Assembly (NCBI GenBank): GCA_036803245.1
Contig: DAIRUQ010000001.1
Span: 12,348 to 76,347, forward strand
Length of the DNA: 64,000 bases
Direction: 5' to 3'
Source: DAIRUQ01 sp036803245
GTDB taxonomy: Bacteria > Chloroflexota > Anaerolineae > UBA1429
Each line of letters begins with the position of its first letter. Within the stretch, counting starts at the first letter, position 1. The position numbers and the translations under genes were made by a program. Below are positions 24,971 to 33,374 of this stretch, one piece after another. The notes beneath the pieces were generated by a model. It was not told the DNA's origin, searched no databases, and saw nothing but the letters and a program-made list of their open reading frames with translations.

Positions 24971-27595
24971 GTGACGTGGCTGCGAATCGCCATACTGGTC
25001 GTGGAGGCCTATCTGCTCTTGGGCGTGGTGCCATGGGTGGTGGCCCGCATTCTGGATTGGTACCTGACGCGCGGTGCGGGCTCGGTTTCGGCGTTGGCGC
25101 AAGACAAGGCCCGGCTCGATGCCGCCTTGGCCAAAGTCAAGCCGTACGTCCAGGAGACGCCGCGCCCCGGCCCCTTTGCCGACCCCGATCGTCGCGTGTC
25201 CGAGCAGACGACGCGCATGGGACATCAGCTCACCCAGGCAGAGGCGCTGCTCCCCGCTCTCCAGGCGTACCAGGGCCCCACGCCCAACCTTCAGCAGGCG
25301 CTGCTCTTTGGGGGCATCGGCTTGCTCAAGGGCTTGGTGCCGCTGTTCCGCGATGCCTGGAAGCTGCGCAGTTTGCTCTTTGCGACTGAGGATACCTATG
25401 AACGGCTGCTGGATCAGTTGCGAGCGGCCCAGGATATCCCTCGCCAGGCCGAAGGCCAGTTGCATGCCCTGCGGGGCGAGCAGCAGCGGCTGGTGGCGGT
25501 GCTCGACGCCGAGCGCGATGCGGGAACGCATGGCCTGGAGGGCCTTCGCCAGCAGGTCCACGAGATGAGCGCCGCCCTAGACGGCGCCGAGGAGCGGCTG
25601 CGCCAGGCCCCCGACGAGGAGCTCCCTACCGTGCTCGAGCAGCAGGGCAACGTGGCGGCGACCATCGGTGCGACGTTGCAGCAACTGGATGAACGTATTC
25701 AGCAGGTGGTGGCGCAGCGCCAGGCCGCCGAGCAAAAGGTGCGACGGGCCGCCAGTGCGGTGCAGCTCTTGACCGAGCGGTGGGAGGGCATGCGGGCTCG
25801 TGGCGCCAAGGACCTCAAGGTGTCACACCAGTTGCATGGGCTGGGCACTCGGCTGCGCGCGCTGGACAGCCAGGCCAAGATGCAGACCATCGAATCGCTC
25901 CAGTCGCTGGGGTCTGCGTTGGAGGGGTTCGAGAGCGAGTTGCAGGCTGCCGACGAGCGCCTCGACCTTCTCGATGGGCTGCTCACGGGCGGGTTCGAAG
26001 GGCTGCAACGAGCCAACGACGCGGTGGCGCGCGCCGAACATCGCCTGAAGGAGCTGCAGCGCGATCATCCCAACGTATCCGCTGACGAGGCGGAGGCTGT
26101 GCTGGAGGCCACGCGGGCGCACGTGGGCCAGGCCGAGCAAGAGTTCTCTCGCGGAACGGAGGACGAGTTGGCCCGCGCCGCGGCGATGGCTAATCTGGCC
26201 GAGGAACAGGCCGAAAAGGTCGCTCACGTGCTCAACGCGTTACCCGAGCGAGAGCGTCAGATCCGTGAGTTGTGCGAGGCGATCGCACCGCAGGTCATCG
26301 CTAACAAGGCGAGGGATCTGGATGACCTGCAGGCCGTGATGGTCGAGTACCCCCAGCACTGGGAGGAGGGTATGGTGCAGCAGGCCTCCCAGGCTCGCGC
26401 TCTGCTTCAGGATTGTGCCGAGGAACGACAGCGCCTGCCGCAGGATCTCTTGGGGCGGGGGGTGCTGGTACAGTCGCAGGTGGTTCAGGTGCAAGAGGTG
26501 TTGGGACGGGCGGTGGAACGCCTCAACGAGGCCACCGATCTATTCTCGCAGTTGGAGCGCCAGCGGGATCAGATTCTGGCCCAACGCGACGAGGTGGAGC
26601 GACGGGTGGAGGCGATTCGAGCCAGGCTGGTGCCTGAGGTCGAGCATGTCCGCGATCGCCTGCTGCCAGAGCTGGCGCAGCGATATGATGCCCTGCAGCC
26701 AGCGCTGGCCACCCAGCTCAGGGTGCTTGAGGATCCCAAGCAGACGCACTATGGTCGCGCCCTTGCCAAAGATGTCCCCTCACTGGAACGCCAGCTATTC
26801 GAGCTGCGAGATGCCCACCTGGAGAGCGTCCGCCATTACCGCGAGCTGCTCACCAAGGCGGTTCAGGACTCGGATCGCACCTGGGCACGTCTGCAGCGGC
26901 TGGATCCCACGCAGGTGCCGCGTCCCGAGACGGACTTGGAGGCGCTGGCCCAGGACATGCGCACCTGGCGCCAAGAGGCGACCGCCAACGAGGAGAACCC
27001 TCGCGTCCTGCAAGAGCTGGTGGGTCGGCGAGCGGCGGCGCTCATGCGGCGGATTGAAAGCGTGGTGAGCGAAATCGAGCAGAGTCGGGCGGGCTTGGCC
27101 AAGCTGGATCGCGACTATGCCAACATCAAGGGGACCGTGCTGGGGCTGCGAACCAGCGTCCATGAACGCGGGCGCGAGGGCGAGTGGCACCACATCGTGT
27201 GGAATACCGAGCTGGCCGATGGCGCCTGGCAACGAGCACAAGAGCTGGAGCGTGAGGCCTCTAGCGCCTCGGCCCTGCCAGCGGCGGTCAACGCTATGCA
27301 GCGAGCGGTGACGGCCGCCGGCGAGGCGGCCCGTCTCTATGGCGACATCCAGTCGGAGATGGAGCGCGCAGCTGGTCGGCTGGATCGGGAGTGGCAGGCG
27401 GTAGCGAACAAGCTGGCGCGGGCGACCCGCCGGCAGCGTAGCTTGGAGGAGCGCGAGGATCAGGCGGCGGCTCGTGAGGTGGGGGCGCTGTGTGATAGCG
27501 TTCGCCGTGCCATGGACCTGGCGCGATCAGCGACTACCTTTGAGGATGCGTTCCGCCACCTGCGGGATGCCCACAACCATCTGGCCAGGATCTAG
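24971..27595 (+). CDS. Large membrane-anchored coiled-coil protein
   Basis: 874 residues from a GTG preceded by AGGGAGG. One N-terminal membrane helix (TWLRIAILVVEAYLLLGVVPWVVARIL, residues 2-28) is followed by a second mildly hydrophobic patch near residues 118-126, and then almost continuous coiled coil to the end, rich in Gln, Glu, Arg and Ala with heptad-spaced Leu. The topology (short N-terminal anchor, long cytoplasmic rod) resembles EzrA of Firmicutes, a regulator of FtsZ, but no specific sequence match can be claimed. Known coiled coils align by composition, so function is left open. Divergent from the HhH coiled-coil gene, convergent with the acyltransferase gene with a 4-base stop overlap. 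Confidence 0.8.
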   Translation: MTWLRIAILVVEAYLLLGVVPWVVARILDWYLTRGAGSVSALAQDKARLDAALAKVKPYVQETPRPGPFADPDRRVSEQTTRMGHQLTQAEALLPALQAYQGPTPNLQQALLFGGIGLLKGLVPLFRDAWKLRSLLFATEDTYERLLDQLRAAQDIPRQAEGQLHALRGEQQRLVAVLDAERDAGTHGLEGLRQQVHEMSAALDGAEERLRQAPDEELPTVLEQQGNVAATIGATLQQLDERIQQVVAQRQAAEQKVRRAASAVQLLTERWEGMRARGAKDLKVSHQLHGLGTRLRALDSQAKMQTIESLQSLGSALEGFESELQAADERLDLLDGLLTGGFEGLQRANDAVARAEHRLKELQRDHPNVSADEAEAVLEATRAHVGQAEQEFSRGTEDELARAAAMANLAEEQAEKVAHVLNALPERERQIRELCEAIAPQVIANKARDLDDLQAVMVEYPQHWEEGMVQQASQARALLQDCAEERQRLPQDLLGRGVLVQSQVVQVQEVLGRAVERLNEATDLFSQLERQRDQILAQRDEVERRVEAIRARLVPEVEHVRDRLLPELAQRYDALQPALATQLRVLEDPKQTHYGRALAKDVPSLERQLFELRDAHLESVRHYRELLTKAVQDSDRTWARLQRLDPTQVPRPETDLEALAQDMRTWRQEATANEENPRVLQELVGRRAAALMRRIESVVSEIEQSRAGLAKLDRDYANIKGTVLGLRTSVHERGREGEWHHIVWNTELADGAWQRAQELEREASSASALPAAVNAMQRAVTAAGEAARLYGDIQSEMERAAGRLDREWQAVANKLARATRRQRSLEEREDQAAAREVGALCDSVRRAMDLARSATTFEDAFRHLRDAHNHLARI

Positions 27596-28494
27596 GTCGC
27601 CGCTGGGGCGGCTCTTTCCGGCCAGACCGGCACGAACATGAGCCACTGATCGGGGACGGCGCGGATGCGTTCCTCGATGATGGCCAGCACGCGCAGGGCA
27701 TTGTGGCGGACGGTCTGGTCGCGACCGCCGACCTTTTCCATCTCCATAGGCGGCGACGCGACCACGTGGTAGATGCCGTCAGGGTCCTGATAGCAGCTGA
27801 TCACTTGCATGCGGGCGTCGGCCCGGATGGCCATCCGCACGTGGCCCGTGGGCATGGGCGCTGGTTGCCCGAAAAAGGGCAGTAGCTCGTCGTCCATCGA
27901 TGCGGGACGATCCGCGCCAGTGATGACCACGCCCCCCCGCTCGAGGCGTTCCAACGCCAGCCTCAGCGAAGCCAACGATACCGGCGTCACCTCGATGCCA
28001 CGGTGGTTGCGGATGCGGTTCACCGCTCGGCCACCCCAGCCCGGCGTACTGAGGCTGAGAGCCTGCATCTCTAGCCCCTGAGCCGCCATCCACTGGCTGA
28101 CGAGATCATAGTTGCTGATATGTGGCCCCACGATCACGAGCCCCCGCTCGTCACGAGCCGCAGCGAGAGTCATCTCCCAGTCTTCCTGGGCAACCACGAT
28201 CTTTACGCGGCCCTGGGCATAGTCACAGATGCGGGCGCGGAGCATATCATAGTAGGTGCGGCCCGTGTGGCACATGGCTCTCTGAGCCAGGTCATCCAGG
28301 GCAGGATCGTCCAGGTGAGGCATCACATGAGCGAGGTTGCGTCGCAGATGCTGGTACATGACGCCGTTCGTCTCGACGACGCGCTCGGTCAGGCGGTCAG
28401 CAAGCCAGTATCCAGCGCGTGGAGGCAAGGTCCGCGAGACGATCAGTCCGAGCCCGATGCCTAGCGGTCCTCCCAGCGCCCACTGGAGCGTCAC
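27592..28494 (-). CDS. LpxL/PatA-like lysophospholipid acyltransferase
   Basis: 300 residues. The GTG at 28494 overlaps the upstream stop as GTGA and has GAGAGGAG six bases before it. The acyltransferase signature GPHISNYD (H-x4-D) lies near residue 120, followed by the LERGGVVITGADRP block, as in the LpxL/HtrB-type membrane acyltransferases. These transfer acyl chains to lipid A precursors in diderms, or to phosphatidylinositol mannosides (PatA) in Actinobacteria. No lipid A genes are present. Its coupling to a CDP-alcohol phosphatidyltransferase points to an acylated phospho- or glycolipid. An inner-face membrane protein. Confidence 0.88.
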   Translation of the reverse strand: MTLQWALGGPLGIGLGLIVSRTLPPRAGYWLADRLTERVVETNGVMYQHLRRNLAHVMPHLDDPALDDLAQRAMCHTGRTYYDMLRARICDYAQGRVKIVVAQEDWEMTLAAARDERGLVIVGPHISNYDLVSQWMAAQGLEMQALSLSTPGWGGRAVNRIRNHRGIEVTPVSLASLRLALERLERGGVVITGADRPASMDDELLPFFGQPAPMPTGHVRMAIRADARMQVISCYQDPDGIYHVVASPPMEMEKVGGRDQTVRHNALRVLAIIEERIRAVPDQWLMFVPVWPERAAPAAT

Positions 28495-29150
28495 GATGGC
28501 TCCTCTCCATGGTTCTCGGCCGAGATCAGCGTCGCCATGGCCTCGATGACCACGGGGATGCCGCGGGCCAGACAAAAGCCGGTGGCAATCCATGCGAGCA
28601 CGCGAAAGACCGTATGTGTGGAGGCGACGAGCTGTAGAGAGACGGCGCCATCGGCGGCATAGAGCGACAGCGCGTTCACCAGGGCCAGCCCTGCAAAGGC
28701 AAAGCACTTGACCACAGCATACCCGCTGCGCATCCAGGGGCTCTTGACTAGGAAGCTTCCAAGGGGGCTTTGCAGGCTATCGAATGGGCGCTGCCCCGCG
28801 CTCACGTGAACGCTCCGCAGCGCGTCCACGATGGTGCCCCTCACCACAAAGATGATCGGGATGACTACCGAGATGAGACCCAGGTCGGCCAGGCAGATCC
28901 AGAGCACGAGCTCGACGGTGCGGTCGGCCATGATATCGAGCACGCTGCCCAAAAGAGAGGACTCGTGCCGCGCCCGAGCAATGTAGCCATCAAAGGTGTC
29001 CATCAGGATCAGGATGACGATCAGCGGGGCGGCGGCCAATCGCCACGGCGCCCGAGGCACATAGAGCAACAGCCCCACTGCGAGGAGTACAGGCAGGCGC
29101 AAGATGGTGATGGTGTTGGCCAGATTGAGCGGCCTACGCTTGGGGGTCAT
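28491..29150 (-). CDS. CDP-alcohol phosphatidyltransferase (PgsA/PIS-like)
   Basis: 219 residues with about five hydrophobic helices. The family motif D-x2-D-G-x2-A-R-x8-G-x3-D-x3-D is complete: DTFDGYIARAR, then GSVLDIMADR (about residues 51-77). It condenses CDP-diacylglycerol with an alcohol such as glycerol-3-phosphate or inositol phosphate, in the inner membrane. The start ATG overlaps the stop of the RNase H gene (ATGA), and its own stop overlaps the acyltransferase start, so the three are translationally coupled. Which alcohol it uses cannot be decided from sequence by eye. Confidence 0.9.
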   Translation of the reverse strand: MTPKRRPLNLANTITILRLPVLLAVGLLLYVPRAPWRLAAAPLIVILILMDTFDGYIARARHESSLLGSVLDIMADRTVELVLWICLADLGLISVVIPIIFVVRGTIVDALRSVHVSAGQRPFDSLQSPLGSFLVKSPWMRSGYAVVKCFAFAGLALVNALSLYAADGAVSLQLVASTHTVFRVLAWIATGFCLARGIPVVIEAMATLISAENHGEEPS

Positions 29151-30106
29151 GGGGCATCCTTCCCCTCTGTGTTGAACTGCTGGATTCGGGCGGCCTCACG
29201 CGCCTCTTGGAGGGCCCGCAGGCTGAGCGGGTGCGCATCGGCAGCGTCCATGGCTTCCCAGTGGATATCGTGGTCGCCCATGACGCGTGAAAGCTCCTCC
29301 CACAGGGGGCGGTGTTCGACGGGCGAGCCCTTGCTGGTGCGCCAGCCGTTACGTTCCCACTTGGCCAGCCAGCGGGTGGCGCCGTGAAGCACATAGCTGG
29401 ACGTGGTCACCATCCGCACGCGGGAGCGGGTCCGCAACTGCTGCAGCCCCATGATGACGGCATAGAGCTCGGCGGCGTTGGCGGTGGCCGACGGCCAGCC
29501 CCCTGCTACCGTCTTGGGTGGCTGGCCCGGTCGCTCTATGGTGGCTGCGTACCCGGCGGCGCCGGGCGAGCCCAGGGCACTGGCGCGCGCATAGATGGTC
29601 ACGGTCTCGACGGTGGGCTCTGGTTTGGCGGTATGGCGACCCTGGAGGGCTTTGGCCCGGCCCAGCCTGGCGAGTTCATCGGCTCGTTCGTTAAAGGCGT
29701 TGCCGGCGTGTCCGCGGGTCCACTGCCACTGAACCTGATGCTTTTCGTCCAAGAGCGCCAGCTTGCGCCACAGGTCGTCGTTCTGGACCGGTGCGCCGTT
29801 CGCTTTGCGCCAACCGCGTCGCTTCCAGGCTGCAAGCCAGCGGGTGATTCCATTGCGCACATAAGTAGAGTCGGTCACCACGGTCACGCTGCAGGCGCCC
29901 TTGAGTGTGCCGAGCGCCTCGATGGCGGCCGTGAGTTCCATGCGGTTGTTGGTGGTGTCACGTTCGCCCCCAGAGAGCTCACGGCGGTGGGGGCCAGAAA
30001 CCAGCACCGCGCCCCAGCCGCCTGGTCCGGGGTTGGGGTCGCATCCGCCGTCGGTATAGATGAGCACCTCAGAGGTGCTGGTCTGGTCAGAGTGTCTTGG
30101 CGCCAT
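29147..30106 (-). CDS. Ribonuclease HI with second, degenerate RNase H domain
   Basis: 319 residues from an ATG at 30106, two bases after the pfkA stop. Domain 1 (about 10-155) is a complete RNase HI: YTDGGCDPNPGPGGWG, NNRMELTAAIEAL, VTDSTYVRNGI, RGHAGNAFNERADELA, supplying D-E-D-(H)-D. Domain 2 (about 168-300) repeats the fold: TIYARASALGSPGAAGYA, TANAAELYAVIMGL, MVTTSSYVLHGATRWL, WERNGWRTSKGSPVEHRPLW. There the first Asp is Ala, the third acidic residue is Thr, and only the Glu survives, so it should be inactive. Domain 1 would degrade the RNA of RNA-DNA hybrids. Coupled to pfkA upstream and the phosphatidyltransferase downstream. Confidence 0.93.
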   Translation of the reverse strand: MAPRHSDQTSTSEVLIYTDGGCDPNPGPGGWGAVLVSGPHRRELSGGERDTTNNRMELTAAIEALGTLKGACSVTVVTDSTYVRNGITRWLAAWKRRGWRKANGAPVQNDDLWRKLALLDEKHQVQWQWTRGHAGNAFNERADELARLGRAKALQGRHTAKPEPTVETVTIYARASALGSPGAAGYAATIERPGQPPKTVAGGWPSATANAAELYAVIMGLQQLRTRSRVRMVTTSSYVLHGATRWLAKWERNGWRTSKGSPVEHRPLWEELSRVMGDHDIHWEAMDAADAHPLSLRALQEAREAARIQQFNTEGKDAP

Positions 30107-30108
30107 GG

Positions 30109-31080
30109 CTAGCGTGCCATAATGTGGGCGAGCTCGAACAGCTCCAGATCGATGCCCTTGGTGTGGCCGACGACCTCTGCCAGCGGTGTGGTGACGATGC
30201 CACTGCCCCGAACGCCAACCAGGCAATCTGTCTGGCCGCCGAGGAGGGCACGAGCAGCACCCTCGCCCAGGCGAGTTCCCAAGAGACGGTCGGCCGAGGT
30301 GGGCCGGGCGCCCCGCTGCACATGCCCCAGGATCGTGGCTCGCAGCCCGAATCCTGTGCCCTCTCGGTCGCCGTCAAAGTGAGCCAGTAGACGCGTGGCG
30401 TTGTTGGTTGCGCCCTCGGCCACCACCACCACGGCGTGGGTCTTGCCGCGATCATAGGCGGCGCGGAGCTGAGCCGCCACGTCCTCGGGAGACAGCTCGT
30501 GCTCGGGCACCACCACGACCTCGGCGCCGCCGGCGATGCCGGCCATGAGCGCTACATAGCCGCACTTGCGGCCCATCACCTCGACCAGAAAGGCCCTTCG
30601 ATGTGAGGCGGCGGTTACCTTGAGGCGGTCGATGGCTTCGATGGCCACGTTGATGGCCGTATCGACTCCGATGGTAACGTCAGACCCGTCGAGGTCGTTG
30701 TCGATCGTGGAGGCTACCCCAACTACGGGGAATCCCATCTCGGCGAGCGCGTGGGCACCGGCTTGGGAACCATTGCCCCCGATGACAACCAGGCCCTCGA
30801 TGCTGCGCGTAGCCAGGTTGCTTAGGGCCTCTTTGCGGCCCGCGACGGTGCGGAACTCTTCACAGCGCGCGCTGCCCAACACCGTGCCGCCCAGCTGCAT
30901 GATGCCGCCCACGTCCCGTCGCGAGAGGTAGCGCAGGTCGTCGGCGATCAGCCCGGCATAGCCGTTCTGTACGCCGAACACGTCGGCGCCCAGCGCAGCT
31001 CCGGTACGGACCACCGCGCGGATGGCGGCGTTCATGCCCGGCGCATCTCCTCCGCTGGTGAGGACGGCGATCCTGGTCAA
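30109..31080 (-). CDS. pfkA: 6-phosphofructokinase
   Basis: 323 residues starting at TTG with AAAGG upstream. LTSGGDAPGMNAAIRAVVR is the nucleotide loop, STIDNDLDGSD contains the catalytic Asp, VEVMGRKCGYVAL the fructose-6-phosphate contact, and VQRGARPTSADRLLGTRLG the C-terminal block. The Mg/ATP loop reads GGNGS rather than the usual GGDGS. Gly at the next position suggests ATP rather than pyrophosphate, but the Asp to Asn change at the metal ligand is notable. Phosphorylates fructose 6-phosphate in glycolysis. First gene of a four-gene coupled operon with the promoter at 31131-31159. Confidence 0.95.
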   Translation of the reverse strand: MTRIAVLTSGGDAPGMNAAIRAVVRTGAALGADVFGVQNGYAGLIADDLRYLSRRDVGGIMQLGGTVLGSARCEEFRTVAGRKEALSNLATRSIEGLVVIGGNGSQAGAHALAEMGFPVVGVASTIDNDLDGSDVTIGVDTAINVAIEAIDRLKVTAASHRRAFLVEVMGRKCGYVALMAGIAGGAEVVVVPEHELSPEDVAAQLRAAYDRGKTHAVVVVAEGATNNATRLLAHFDGDREGTGFGLRATILGHVQRGARPTSADRLLGTRLGEGAARALLGGQTDCLVGVRGSGIVTTPLAEVVGHTKGIDLELFELAHIMAR

Positions 31081-31130
31081 GGGGTGACAACCTTTCGCTG
31101 TGGGGTGGCACTCTCGGGCTCTGGAGACCA

Positions 31131-31159
31131 GTTATGCCACAAGGGGGGCTGCCTGTCAA
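31131..31159 (-). promoter_or_regulatory. Promoter of pfkA operon
   Basis: Minus strand TTGACA (31159-31154), 17 bp, CATAAC (31136-31131), 50 bp before the TTG start. Confidence 0.6.
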
Positions 31160-31170
31160 TCCTCCGTCGT

Positions 31171-31195
31171 CCCAAGGGCTTTGTGTGCCCTTGGG
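31171..31195. promoter_or_regulatory. Operator-like palindrome between pfkA and GNAT promoters
   Basis: Perfect 9-bp inverted repeat CCCAAGGGC/GCCCTTGGG (31171-31179 and 31187-31195) with a 7-base centre that contains the -35-like TTGTGT of the plus-strand promoter. It could be an operator or a stem-loop. Confidence 0.5.
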
Positions 31196-31208
31196 GGCCC
31201 GCTATAAT
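31181..31208 (+). promoter_or_regulatory. Promoter of the double GNAT gene
   Basis: TTGTGT (31181-31186), 16 bp, perfect TATAAT (31203-31208). It leaves a leader of about 80 bases before the ATG at 31295. Confidence 0.6.
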
Positions 31209-31294
31209 AGAGATGGATTGCGCTGTACTAGGATGCTGGTGCTGTCTCTCGGCTTGATGGCAGCTAACCTGTCTGGCGAGGAGAGAGGAGACAC

Positions 31295-32185
31295 ATGGTC
31301 GAGCTACAGGTTCTAGGCGCTGATGATATCGGCTGCGTAGCCGAATTGGTGCGCACCTGCGGCTTGGATGCTTGGATTGACGAGGCAGCTCTACGCCGGC
31401 ACATGCTGGCCGATCTCAGCAGCCCCCCCGATATGCGGCTCTTGGCGGTGCAGGGGGGTGAGCCCTGTGGATTTTGCAGCGCGGCACTGCGCGACGGCCA
31501 GGCCTATGTGCAGCTCTTTGGGGTGGCTCCGCCGTTTCGCCGCCAGGGGATCGGTAGCCAACTTCTCGGCGAGATCGAGGCGCGTGCGTTGGCCCGTGGT
31601 ATCCAGCGCGTTCAGGTCGCGGGCGTATCGGGGGGCTATTTCTACCCAGGCGTTCCGGTGGACGCCACCCCCGCCATCTGTCTGCTGGAGCGGCGCGGCT
31701 ATCGCACCGATCGGACCAGTCGGGTCGACATGGACGTGGACCTGACGGCAGTGGACCTGGACACGCGCGATGCTGTGGAGGAACTGGGAGCGCAGGGCAT
31801 CAGCGTACGCCGGGTTGCCTCTGGAGAGGTCTCGCAGGTTGTGCATTTTGCCGAGCAGTACTTTTCGCAGACATGGGGCCTGGAGGCGGCAGCCGCCGAT
31901 GGGGATGAGCCTACGCTTTACGCGGCGTGGTACCAGGGTGAGGTGGTCAGCTTTGCCGTCTATGACGCCTTGGGCCATGCGCGGTTCGGCCCCACGGGCA
32001 CGCGCCCTGACATGCGGCAGCGTGGGATCGGTGGGGTGTTACTCAAGCGCTGCATGGAGACGATGCGAGACCGCGGCGATCGCCACGCGCAGATCATCTG
32101 GGTGGGTCCCATCGGGTTTTACGCGCGGGCGGTGGGCGCTCGTGTATCACGCGCCTATTGGGGGTTCGCCAAGGATCTAGCCTAG
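31295..32185 (+). CDS. Protein with two GNAT acetyltransferase domains
   Basis: 296 residues, ATG after GAGAGGAGA. Two N-acetyltransferase modules in tandem: motif A of the first is VAPPFRRQGIGSQLL (about residues 76-90) and of the second TRPDMRQRGIGGVLL (about 235-249), both with the acetyl-CoA pyrophosphate loop R/Q-x-x-G-x-G/A. First-module ligands (GFCSAALRDGQAYV) and the second SFAVYDALGHARFGPTGT are standard strands. The acceptor substrate is unknown. Monocistronic or leading into the histone-deacetylase-like gene 29 bp downstream, which could reverse an acetylation, although no direct link can be shown. Confidence 0.9.
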   Translation: MVELQVLGADDIGCVAELVRTCGLDAWIDEAALRRHMLADLSSPPDMRLLAVQGGEPCGFCSAALRDGQAYVQLFGVAPPFRRQGIGSQLLGEIEARALARGIQRVQVAGVSGGYFYPGVPVDATPAICLLERRGYRTDRTSRVDMDVDLTAVDLDTRDAVEELGAQGISVRRVASGEVSQVVHFAEQYFSQTWGLEAAAADGDEPTLYAAWYQGEVVSFAVYDALGHARFGPTGTRPDMRQRGIGGVLLKRCMETMRDRGDRHAQIIWVGPIGFYARAVGARVSRAYWGFAKDLA

Positions 32186-32214
32186 AGGAGACGCATAGCT
32201 CGGGCGGGGCAAGC

Positions 32215-33258
32215 ATGGGCGCGAACGTAGGCTACCTCTATCACGACGCGTTCCTGGAGCACGACGCGGGGCGTGGCCATCCCGAGGACCCTGAGCGCCT
32301 GCGTGCGATTCTGAAGCAGTTGGAGCGCAGCGGGCTGCTATCGCAGCTCGAGGCCTTGCCGGTGCGGCCGGCGGAGGATGCCGACATCCAACGGGTGCAC
32401 GCGGCCGGTCTGGTCCAGCGGCTAGAGAGTCAGGCGGCGGCTGGAGGTGGCTACTGCGACCCGGACACGCACGTGGGCCCTCGTTCGGTCCATGCGGCGC
32501 GCATGGCGGCCGGTGCCGCGGTGGCCGGGGCGCGGGCAGTGTGGCGTGGCGACGTTGACCGCGCCTATGCCTTGACGCGCCCGCCGGGCCATCATGCCGA
32601 ACGGCGGCGCTCCATGGGGTTCTGCCTGCTGAACCATGTGGCCATCGCCGCGCACTGGCTCCTGGCCGAGAGGGCGCAGCGCCTGGCCATCGTAGACCTG
32701 GACGCGCATCACGGCAACGGGACGGCCGCCGCGTTTGCAGAGGATCCCAGAGTGCTGTATGTCTCGGTCCACCAGCATCCCTGGTACCCCGGAACCGGCG
32801 ACTGGCGCGAGATGGGCCGTGCCAATGGGCGGGGTAGCGAGCTGAATGTCCCGCTACCGGCAGAGAGTGGCGATGGGAATCTACGGCTGGCGTGGGAGCA
32901 GGTGATTCTTCCTACCCTGCACCGGTTCGGTCCAGAGATGGTGTTGGTGTCGGCCGGATACGATGGCCACTGGGCTGACCCGCTAACCTGGCTGCTCTAT
33001 TCCTGCGACGGACTGTATCACCTCATGCGGGAGCTGACCGATCTGGTAGCAGACGTCTGCGAGGGACGCATGTTGGTGGTGCTGGAGGGGGGCTACGATC
33101 TGGATGCCTTGGCCCATGGCGTGACGGGCACCCTGGCGGCCATGCTTGGCCAACCTTACCTGGACCCGCTCGGGGCTGCAGGCGAGCCCGAACCACCGGT
33201 TGAGGATCTGTTGGGCTTGCTGCTCGAGAACCACCCTCTGTGTTGCCGAGCGCCCTAG
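32215..33258 (+). CDS. Histone deacetylase family (acetoin/polyamine deacetylase-like) protein
   Basis: 347 residues. The ATG at 32215 has only a weak GGGCGGGG upstream; the frame extends 57 bases further without a better start. The arginase/deacetylase fold signatures are complete: GHPEDPERLRAI, RPPGHHAERRRSMGFCLLN (catalytic His pair and tunnel), VDLDAHHGNGT (Zn Asp and His), SAGYDGHWADPL (second Zn Asp) and LEGGYDLDAL (catalytic Tyr). Class II-like bacterial members remove acetyl groups from polyamines, acetoin-like compounds or proteins in the cytosol. It follows a double acetyltransferase gene in the same direction. Confidence 0.95.
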   Translation: MGANVGYLYHDAFLEHDAGRGHPEDPERLRAILKQLERSGLLSQLEALPVRPAEDADIQRVHAAGLVQRLESQAAAGGGYCDPDTHVGPRSVHAARMAAGAAVAGARAVWRGDVDRAYALTRPPGHHAERRRSMGFCLLNHVAIAAHWLLAERAQRLAIVDLDAHHGNGTAAAFAEDPRVLYVSVHQHPWYPGTGDWREMGRANGRGSELNVPLPAESGDGNLRLAWEQVILPTLHRFGPEMVLVSAGYDGHWADPLTWLLYSCDGLYHLMRELTDLVADVCEGRMLVVLEGGYDLDALAHGVTGTLAAMLGQPYLDPLGAAGEPEPPVEDLLGLLLENHPLCCRAP

Positions 33259-33374
33259 TCGCAGGAGCTTTGATCAGGGGAGTTCGAATACCAGAAGTGG
33301 CGGGAGCGTCTACCTAATGGTGTGTGAGCGAGTCGCTATCATCCGTTTCATCGTAGCCAGAGTTCGAGGTAACC

